Assembly (NCBI GenBank): GCA_011033025.1
Contig: WFMF01000146.1
Location: forward strand, 333,312 to 397,311
Direction: 5' to 3'
From: Beroe forskalii
Taxonomy: Eukaryota > Ctenophora > Nuda > Beroida > Beroidae
Length of the DNA: 64,000 nucleotides
Part shown: positions 56,162 through 64,000 of the stretch, one piece after another
Layout of the letters: every line of letters begins with the position of its first letter
Position numbering within the stretch: the stretch's first letter is position 1
Position numbers and translations under genes: made by a program
The notes under the pieces: model-generated
Told to the model about the DNA's origin: nothing
The model's database searches: none
Seen by the model: the letters and a program-made list of their open reading frames with translations, nothing else

Positions 56162-56790
56162 GTGAAGACGACATTGAGGCATACTTTACCACAGAGCAGA
56201 CGACGATCTCTGCCACAGACCAGACCACTGTCTCAGCCACAGACCAGACCACTGTCTCAGCCACAGACCAGACCACTGTCTCAGCCACAGACCAGACCAC
56301 TGTCTCAGCCACAGACCAGACCACTGTCTCAGCCACAGACCAGACCACTGTCTCAGCCACAGACCAGACCACTGTCTCTGCCACAGACCAGACCACTGTC
56401 TCAGCCAAAGACCAGATCACTGTCTCAGCCACAGACCAGACCACTGTCTCAGCCACAGACCAGACCACTGTCTCAGCCACAGACCAGACCACTGTCTCAG
56501 CCACAGACCAGACCACTGTCTCCTGTACTGACTGTGGGCAGGAGTTCAGAGGAGTTCTCAAGAACAGGAACTTGAAGCGTCACTTCCGCGATGTGCACCT
56601 TAAAATCAAGGAGTTTGTGTGCGAGTGGTGTGGCAGAGGTTTTGCGAGAGAAGACAGCCGCAAAAGACACTACCTTGCTTGCAAGGTCATGTCAAGCAGA
56701 CAGTTTGTGTGTGGCTGGTGTGGTAAGGGCTTCTCCGAAGACTGTCACCTTAAGAGACACTACCTAGCTTGCATTGGCATGTTACCTTAA
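56162..56790 (+). CDS. Terminal exon, Thr-rich repeat plus three zinc fingers, class II (ZF-22)
   Basis: Acceptor TTTAATCCCAG; stop TAA at 56788-56790; 208 residues. After an acidic start (EDDIEAYF) come 13 copies of the octapeptide ATDQTTVS, encoded by a 24-bp repeat (56212-56523). Then three fingers: CTDC...FRGVLKNRNLKRHFRDVH (x15, H-x4-H), CEWC...FAREDSRKRHYLAC (C2HC) and CGWC...FSEDCHLKRHYLAC (C2HC). Fingers 2 and 3 are an internal duplication. It is the largest terminal exon. The octapeptide may be an O-glycosylation- or phosphorylation-prone spacer. Repeat number is probably polymorphic. Confidence 0.9.
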
Positions 56791-57830
56791 GAGACTCTAC
56801 CTAGCTTACAATGGCATGTCACGTTGAATGAGACTCTACCTAGCTTACAATGGCATGTCACGTTGAATGAGACACTACCTAGCTTACAATGGCATGTCAC
56901 GTTGAATGAGACACTACCTAGCTTACAATGGCATGTCACGTTGAATGAGACTCTACCTAGCTTACAATGGCATGTCACCTTAAGAGACTCTATCTAGCTT
57001 GCATTGGCATGTCACCTTAAGAGACTCTACCTAGCTTACAATGGCATGTCACGTTGAATGAGACTCTACCTAGCTTACAATGGCATGCCACGTTGAATGA
57101 GACACTACCTAGCTTACAATGGCATGCCACGTTGAATGAGACACTACCTAGCTTACAATGGCATGTCACGTTGAATGAGACTCTACCTAGCTTACAATGG
57201 CATGTCAAGTTGAGAGACTCTATCTAGCTTACAATGGCATGCCACGTTGAATGAGACTCTATCTAGCTTACAATGGCATGCCTCGTTGAATGAGACTCTA
57301 TCTAGCTTGCAATGGCATGCCACGTTGAATGAGACTATATCTAGCTTGCAATGGCATGCCACGTTGAATGAGACTCTATCTAGCTTACAATGGCATGCCA
57401 CGTTGAATGAGACTCTATCTAGCTTACAATGGCATGCCACGTTGAATGAGACTCTATCTAGCTTGCAATGGCATGCCACGTTGAATGAGACACTACCGAG
57501 CTTACAATGGCATGCCACGTTGAATGAGACTCTATCTAGCTTGCAATGGCATGCCACGTTGAATGAGACACTACCTAGCTTACAATGGCATGCCACGTTG
57601 AATGAGACTCTATCTAGCTTACAATGGCATGCCACGTTGAATGAGACTCTATCTAGCTTACAATGGCATGCCACGTTGAATGAGACTCTATCTAGCTTAC
57701 AATGGCATGCCACGTTGAGAGACTCTATCTAGCTTGCAAGGGCATGCCACGTTGAATGAGACTATCTAGCTTACAATGACATGCCACGATGAAAGAGATA
57801 CTACATATTGCAATGGCATGTCATTATGAT
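56775..57830. repeat. 39-bp minisatellite derived from the last finger of ZF-22
   Basis: About 26 copies of a 39-bp unit (GAGACTCTATCTAGCTTACA ATGGCATGCCACGTTGAAT). The first units still read CACCTTAAGAGAC.CTACCT, as in the codons of finger 3 (HLKRHYLAC). The period is a multiple of three, giving long spurious open frames on both strands. Confidence 0.95.
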
Positions 57831-59303
57831 AATTGCAACGAGACAAGAATATTAGAATATTGAGTAGACAGTGGAGACAAACATTTTCACTGATGATATT
57901 ATCGGTTTTGTACTTTGCTTATAAAAGCTAATTCATCTTATCATGCTTAAAAGCTAAATTATTATGCTTAAGATTATTGTTTTAGAAATGTTTACTTTTG
58001 ATGATTTATTTTCCCTCCTAACGCCTTAATTTGTTTTACGAAAAGGCGTTGAGTGAGGGTTAGAAATAGACAAGTTCTGAAAGTGCCCGAAAAATTTGAG
58101 CATGCTACCTCCACTGTGGTAACCCTTCTAACATCCAATCAAATGGCAGTATTTCTCTATACGTGACCCTTGACTGATGTTTCCCATGTCATCCATTCAT
58201 TCATTATCGAAAGTCATCTAAATCACTAATTTCTTGATGATTATTAATTAGGCTGTATAATTATGATAATTAAGATAGTGAATAAATGCACATCGAGAAG
58301 ACGGTGCAACCCGGAAAAAACACACACGATGAATTGAAACCTTTGTACCTGGCAGTTTTTTGGCGTAATGGAAATGATTGTTTTATTGGGCATTTAACTT
58401 TTTTGGTCTTTTGAGAAGGACGTGTTGTCATTTCAAGCCCCTAAGGAGGGAAATTAAACGCATGGAAACGATGAAAATGGGTGCTGTACGATACTAAATA
58501 CTTTATTGGGCGATAATAACGTTTCTTCTTAATCAATATAGAAACTGTTTTGTGAAATATCTTAACCTCTTATCATTTAATCAAATAAAGTAAAGCACCT
58601 TTTATTTAAACGCATCTCAGTCATGTTGATCCTAGGTGAAGAGGCTTGACAGTACAATAAATTAGCATTTATTTAATTGATGATAATCATTAATGTAAAT
58701 CATTTAAAATATGACGTGTCATAGTTCTCTCAGCTTTGGAATTATCATACTCGCAAAATGCCAAATGCCCAAATTGAAATATTATTCTCAAAGGGCGTGG
58801 GCATACAGTCATCGTCATTGTATTTTTAGTCGACAATTTGGACAATTCTATGCGTGAAAACTTTTCGAAATATCTCAGGACATCTTTTGCTTCAAATTTA
58901 TGGAATTTTTGGTGCGAAATCTGGCCGCCCTTTCCCTGGAGCTTGGTCCAATTTTTTAGCCCGCTGTCATCACCCTTATCTGGAAAGCATTGAATCATAT
59001 TGAACGTGAAATCAAATCCTCATATATTTTGGAGTTCTTTGTTTGGCACTAGCGGCAACTAGCGGGTACTTTGATGGACCATCTAATGTTGTTGCTGTCT
59101 TATTGTCAAAATGATGCTGCAAACTCGTCAAAACTTCCCGTTGTCACTACTGTTTTGTAAAATGTCACTATAATGAGTGTGAAGTTTCTACAATGTAGTT
59201 GTCTCTTGCCACCCATCACTTCGACATTTCCATGTTATTTTCAAGTCATATTCACTGTCGATCATTGTAATTTACTGTCTATTTGACATCCCAATGATTT
59301 CAG
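57831..59303. other. Intron stretch without recognised exons
   Basis: AT-rich. No finger pattern or other domain was seen on either strand. Confidence 0.45.
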
Positions 59304-59704
59304 GTGTGGACGACGAGCAGTCGTTGTCATCTGCCTGTGAGATTTGTGGCCGGGAGTTCTTTGGAAAGTACAGGAATGTGATGAGCAAAAGGCACTACCG
59401 TTCCGTCCATCTGAAGGTTCAGAAGTACGAGTGTGATTTCTGTAAGGCAAAGTTCATACATTCCAGTCAACGGCTCAGACATTACCGCAAGTGCTCGCTC
59501 AGAGCTCAGTCTATCATTGATCATGAGTCTAGCTTGAGGGCTCAGTCTATTATTGATGAATCTAGCTTGAGAGCTCAGTCTATGATTGATGAATCTAGCC
59601 TGAGAGCTCAGTCTATGATTGATGAGTCTAGTTTGAGAAACCAAGAAGTGAGCTTCAGCTTATCTCCCTTTAAGAAAGGCTTCCAGGAGTTTGGTGGTGA
59701 TTGA
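59304..59704 (+). CDS. Terminal exon, zinc fingers plus 11-residue repeats, class II (ZF-23)
   Basis: Acceptor CAATGATTTCAG; stop TGA at 59702-59704. It starts GVDDEQSLSSA. Finger 1 is CEIC...FFGKYRNVMSKRHYRSVH (x15), finger 2 CDFC...FIHSSQRLRHYRKC (C2HC). Then come four copies of LRAQSIIDESS (or MIDESS) encoded by a 33-36-bp repeat, and a basic end (SPFKKGFQEFGGD). It is paralogous to ZF-24, which lacks the repeats. Confidence 0.92.
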
Positions 59705-60648
59705 TGAGCAAACTCTGGATGTTATAACGCTCGGAGGGTGTTTTATGGACATCGGACTTGCATTGGAGTAGATCCTTGACCTACGGGCTGCGGTTCTAAA
59801 CCGGATACATCCTTTGGGAAGTATCCCAAAATGGATCCGATGGGCGCATGTCTATGTGTATTTCGTAGGAATAGCTTCAACTCGTTAAAATTAAATGAAC
59901 AATGGTCAAGTTTATTTTTTATAGAAATTGATTCATTGCGGGCAAAATTAGTATTTCGTTGTAATAATATTGTGTTATACTTTGTAAGTTATCTTATTTA
60001 GATATTATGATGCATACCTTCACTCATATGTGTGCACATGCATCGATCGATAGTGCTATTGATAAAGGCACACATTTTAATTTGGCAGTGCGCGCAATTT
60101 AATTTTCATAGAATTTCTGTCCAAGGTACAGTATTTTTATGCGTTTTTATCAATCGATCCATGTGCACACATATGGGTCCCATATTTCATGTTATGTGAG
60201 AGATGTGATCTTCCGATGGCAATGTTTAACCGATTGAAAAACGAGTTGAGAATTGGGCGAGAAAGAATAAGGAAATATATGAAAAATTAAATCTTCGAGA
60301 AATATTTCAATGATATGTCAAGACTTTTGAGATTTCAGTGGCTAAGAATCGTAGCATAGGGTTTAGTTACGAGTGAAAAGTACAAACCGAGAAATTACGA
60401 GCAAGTGGCTGATGGCCCGAGTGTGTTATATCGCATTGAGACTGAGACCAAAGGCCTAGGTTTTCATCTGAAGGTTTGTACATTTTACGAGTTATTCAAC
60501 TGAATTATGCTCCGGCCTCATAACGCGTTAAAATGGGGGTCATTTCAAACACAATGAAATATCTTGCATTATGATATCAATGGATAACTGGCACTTCTGT
60601 TCTTGATAAACCCTGAACGCACTGATCAACTTCACCATTAGACCATAA
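59705..60648. other. Intron stretch without recognised exons
   Basis: No exon found. CACATGCATCGATCGATAG (about 60036) and ATCAATCGATCCATGTGCAC (about 60148) are the arms of a short inverted repeat. Related sequence occurs near 55790. Confidence 0.4.
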
Positions 60649-61041
60649 GGGGTCATCCATAAAGGACGTCCGCAAAATTTCAGCCATTTTAGACCCCTCC
60701 CTCCCCCTTGTCCGCAAACGTCCGCATTTCAGAAACCCCTCCCTCCCCCCAGGACGTCCGCATTTTTCTTGAAAATCTTTTGGGTCATCATTTTCATGCC
60801 CGTTTTCTCAAATATGGTGACAAAATAAACTTTATTCTTTGACTTAATGTCGAAAATATTAGTCAAGATTCTAAAAAATCGAATATTTTCTAGTGAAAAA
60901 CCAGTCAAATCGACCAAAATTTTCATAAATGCGGACGTCCGCATTTGGCCAAACACCCCCCTCCCCCCTACGTCCGCAAACGTCCGCATTGGCCAGACTC
61001 CCCCTCCTCCCTCTTTGCGGACGTCCTTTATGGATGGCCCC
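60649..61041. mobile_element. PIF/Harbinger-like MITE, family B, copy 3
   Basis: GGGGTCATCCATAAAGGACG ... CGTCCTTTATGGATGGCCCC flanked by TAA on both sides. It is very similar along its whole length to copy 1 at 40771-41163, so this family was active recently. Confidence 0.9.
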
Positions 61042-61106
61042 TAATATTAATAAATACCTACGCCTCGTAAACACAGTCAGTTGGTGCATAATTCGATGAT
61101 TTTCAG

Positions 61107-61324
61107 TTTTTGTAGAGGAGCAGTCGTTGTCATCTGCCTGTGAGACTTGTGGTCGGGAGTTCTTTGGAAAGTACAGGAATGTGATGTGCAGAAGACACTA
61201 CCATACTGTCCATCTCAAAGTCCAGAAGTACGAGTGTGAATTCTGCAAGACCAAGTTTGCACATTCCAGCCAAAGAATTCGACACTACAGGAAATGCTTG
61301 ATGAGGGCACCTGCTGGCTGCTAA
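61107..61324 (+). CDS. Terminal exon, zinc fingers, class II (ZF-24)
   Basis: Acceptor GATTTTCAG (array phase; a second in-phase acceptor TTTTTGTAG lies at 61109-61115); stop TAA at 61322-61324. It begins EEQSLSSA like ZF-23. Fingers: CETC...FFGKYRNVMCRRHYHTVH (x15) and CEFC...FAHSSQRIRHYRKC (C2HC), then LMRAPAGC. It is the last terminal exon in the window. Confidence 0.92.
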
Positions 61325-61794
61325 CAATAGTCCTAAGCCCTAACAGTTACCCATATGTGACTCTTTCATATTGGCTGGTATTTTTCTGGGAATTATATGT
61401 TTTAAGAGTACTCTTGTATCACTATCTGAAACAATGCCTCGAGGTGTTGGCGTCCATCCACTAGTAAAAATTGAATGAATATACATTAATTAAAGTATTC
61501 GTAAATATACATTATTTTTCTACAGTTTGGTTGGATTTTGAGAGCTTGATGACATCAACATCCTCATCTTTGATTTCATTTTGCAATCCATACACTTTAG
61601 TCAGGTCAAATCTGCCTCAAATTGGACGAAAATGTGGACAAATTCTACACCAAGCGATTTTGGTTGTTTTCTATGGTTTTTTGCATGAAAAATCGATCTA
61701 GAAACTTTCCAGAACTTTCCAGCGTGGGGAAAGTGCCGAAAAATCGATTTTAAGTTGAGCGGTAGCCGAGCGACTTATGAAAATTCGTATCTCA
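61325..61794. other. Stretch after the last terminal exon
   Basis: No exon recognised. It leads directly into the satellite at 61795. Confidence 0.4.
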
Positions 61795-63065
61795 GTCCAG
61801 GAAGGTCGTAGAGACTTCGTTTTGGGCGCAAAAGAATTGCAATGGCCATGTTTATATACGACTTGTCAATAAACATATGCCCTAAAATGCTCACAAACCG
61901 AGTTATGGGCGAAAAACTGATTTTTGGGCCCCTGCGAGCCATTGCTGGGGCGATTTTTGTAACTTGGTCCAGGAAGGTCGTAGAGACTTCGTTTTGTGCG
62001 CAAACAAATCGGAATGACCTTGTTTATATACGACTTATTGTTAAACATTTGCCCTAAAATGCTCACAAACAGAGTTATGGGCGAAAAACTGATTTTTGGG
62101 CCCCTGCGAGCCATCGCTGGGGCGATTTTTGTAACTTGGTTCAGGAAGGTAGTAGAGACTTCTTTTTGGGTGCAAACAAATCGGAATGACCATGTTTATA
62201 TACGACTTGTAGATAAACATATGCCCTAAAATGCTCACAAACCGAGTTATGGGCGAAAAACTCATTTTTGGGCCCCTGCGAGCCATCGCTGGAGCGATTT
62301 TTGTAATTTGGTCCAGGAAGGTCGTAGAGACTTCTTTTTGGGCGCAAGCAAATCGCAATGACCATGTTTTTATACAACTTATTTATAAACGTGTGCTCTA
62401 AAATGCTCACAAACCGAGTTATGGGCGAAAAACCGATTTTTGGGCCTTTGCGAGCCATCACTAGGGCGATTTTTGTAACTTGGTTCAGGAAGGTCGTAGA
62501 GACTTCGTTTTGGGCGCAAACAAATCGGAATGGTCATGTTTATACACAACTTATCAATAAACGTATGCCCTAAAATGCTCACAAACTGGTTCGTGGGCGA
62601 AAAACCGATTTTGGGCCCTTGCCGTATTGCTAGGACTTGATTTTGTAACTTGATTCAGGAAGGTCCTGGAGACTTCGTACCGTTTTGGGTGCAAACGATT
62701 TGCAATGGGCATTCTAATATATACGACTTGTTTATATTCATATGCCATAAAATGCTCACAAGCCGCTTTTTTGGTTGTAAAACCGACCAATTTTGGGGCC
62801 CTCACAAGCTGAAGCGATTTTTTAACTTGGTTCAGGTAGGTCGTAGAGACTTTGTTTTGGGCGCAAAAGAATCGCATTAGACATGATTATAGTTTATATA
62901 CGACTTGTCAATAAACAATAAACTTATGCCCTGAAATGCTCAGCTCACAGAGTTATTAAGTTATGGGCAAGAAACCGATTCTTGGGCACCTGCAAGTGGT
63001 TGCTGGAGAGATTTTTGTAACTTGCTCCAGGAAGGTCTAAGGTCGTATAGACTTAGTTTTGGGCA
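61795..63065. repeat. ~172-bp satellite array
   Basis: CAGGAAGGTCGTAGAGACTT recurs near 61798, 61971, 62143, 62315, 62486, 62656, 62833 and, broken, 63028: about seven units that diverge to the right. Shared blocks include CCTAAAATGCTCACAAACCG, AGTTATGGGCGAAAAAC and GGGCCCCTGCGAGCCAT. It is unrelated to the satellite at 1-1703 although the period is similar. Confidence 0.93.
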
Positions 63066-63316
63066 AAACAGATTGAAATGTAGTATTTTTTGAAACCGAT
63101 AGTAGGTTTGGCAGCAATGTGCTTTACATTGTGGCTGATGGTGTGTCAGTTTTTTAATGAATCTCCCGATTTAGGAAGGTTACGTTAGTGGACTTTTTCA
63201 AATTTGGGATCAAGATATTTCAGACTCACACAATTACAGTACTTGTTGTTACTTGTGAAGGACCTTTGGACGTAAGGTGTTAGGTTGGAGACCACTGTTT
63301 CGTTTGAGCCCATTAG

Positions 63317-63450
63317 CCCAAAACGAAGTAAGACGAAGACTCTACGATCTTCCTTGACCAAGTTACAAAAATTGCTCAAGCAATGGCTTGTGAGGGCCCA
63401 ACAAATTCTTTCTGCCCATTACTCGGTTTGTGAGCATTTTAAAGGATATT
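63317..63450. repeat. Inverted partial copy of the 172-bp satellite
   Basis: CCCAAAACGAAG, TCTACGATCTTCCTTGACCA, AGTTACAAAAATTGCTC and CTCGGTTTGTGAGCATTTTA are the reverse complement of the satellite unit. Confidence 0.88.
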
Positions 63451-63639
63451 TTTTAACTAAAGAGGCAAATAAAGAGGCAAATAACCCAGAGCAAGGTATC
63501 AGCTCCACCGACGCAGACAGTGCCACAATACTACCCTCCCCAATTGAACCAAGTGGCACAGAGACCAATGCCCTAACTCAATTCCATGGCAACAGTCCAT
63601 CACCCCTCAGCCAATGATGTGGCAGTTTCCCGGTATGGA

Positions 63640-64000
63640 TGCTAAATGGACAGTCCGTTAACCCTAGCCCCAAGTTCCGCGAGGAAGAAAGTTCTCACCA
63701 TTGTATATCACGGATGCCATGCGGTGGATATACTCTGGTTACAATGTCTTCCGAAGTGACCGTAGCACTAGGTTGCGGTGGCGTTTTGTTATACTGCAAA
63801 GAAAGCCTTCCTATAACAAACGTCCAAACTTTTGATGACAAGATATGTCAGGCTCTGGTTTGCACCTGTGACTCATCCAAATCCATTCTTTGGTGTTGTT
63901 TACAGACTTCAGACGCTTCAGAGCAGAGCTTCAAAGCATGTCTCTCTTTTATCAGTGATTATTTGAACTCTTCAGTGATGATTTCGAACTCAGTATTCTT
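63640..64000 (+). mobile_element. LINE endonuclease domain fragment (frameshifted, truncated by the window)
   Basis: One frame reads MRWIYSGYNVFRSDRSTR and the next LGCGGVLLYCKESLPITNVQ, then FDDKICQALVCTCDSSKSIL. GY.V[FY]RSDR...GGGV.LY is the hallmark of the apurinic-type endonuclease of non-LTR retrotransposons such as CR1 and Jockey. A 1-bp shift lies near 63768-63775. The frame before it (63470-63617), ending FHGNSPSPLSQ, may be the tail of ORF1. The element continues past the right edge. Confidence 0.72.

Noticed and set aside
56106..56561. Minus-strand frame of 151 codons (ETVVWSVA repeats)
   Set aside because: It is the complement of the 24-bp coding repeat in the plus-strand exon ZF-22.
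57192..57732. Open frames of 161-173 codons on both strands
   Set aside because: The 39-bp repeat is a multiple of three without stops, so any frame stays open. There is no evidence of translation.

Overview
Eukaryotic (invertebrate metazoan) genomic DNA: AT-rich, with GT-AG introns, AATAAA polyadenylation signals, satellites and many cut-and-paste transposons. The species cannot be named from the sequence alone. No bacterial or viral gene set and no recognisable RNA gene was seen.

Left flank (1-13.6 kb). A dimeric ~340-bp satellite fills 1-1703. A minus-strand mitochondrial carrier gene of the SLC25A33/A36 (pyrimidine nucleotide carrier) type runs from 13549 down to about 3.9 kb in six recognisable exons. 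The third carrier repeat is not found in the window. One of its introns holds a 1.2-kb foldback transposon made of GGCGCC palindromes with an exact 8-bp target-site duplication. A CpG-rich segment at 14.4-15.2 kb lies between this gene and the plus-strand locus and may be a shared promoter region.

Main locus (16-50 kb, + strand). Four constant exons (16076-17841) encode a protein with a novel N-terminus, a Pro/Gln-rich repeat and SUMO-type acidic motifs. The last constant exon ends one base into a codon. Downstream lie about 20 exons, each with a 3' splice acceptor in exactly that phase, a short DNA-binding module and its own stop codon: three helix-turn-helix exons (one frameshifted), then C2H2/C2HC zinc-finger exons, plus decayed exons including a FLYWCH-like relic. 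This is the layout of the insect lola and mod(mdg4) loci: one 5' module joined to one of many alternative 3' DNA-binding modules. No BTB domain is visible, so the common N-terminus is different.

Second unit (50.5-61.3 kb, + strand). A second set of 5' exons (50509-53373) begins with its own ATG and ends in the same splice phase. It is followed by five more zinc-finger terminal exons. Its exons 2 and 3 carry three apparent 1-bp frameshifts, all in 4-base homopolymers.

The zinc-finger exons fall into two classes. Class I (27-41 kb) has a C-x2-C-x12-H-x4-H first finger. Class II (25.7 kb and 42-61 kb) has an enlarged first finger, C-x2-C-x15/17-H-x3/4-H, usually followed by a C2HC second finger. 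Tandem duplications, one mosaic exon and coding-derived minisatellites show that the array is still changing.

Mobile DNA between exons includes an apparently intact Merlin (IS1595/ISXO2-type) transposase gene at 39.3-40.2 kb, PIF/Harbinger-like MITEs, several foldback elements, LINE fragments and a ~172-bp satellite at 61.8-63.1 kb.
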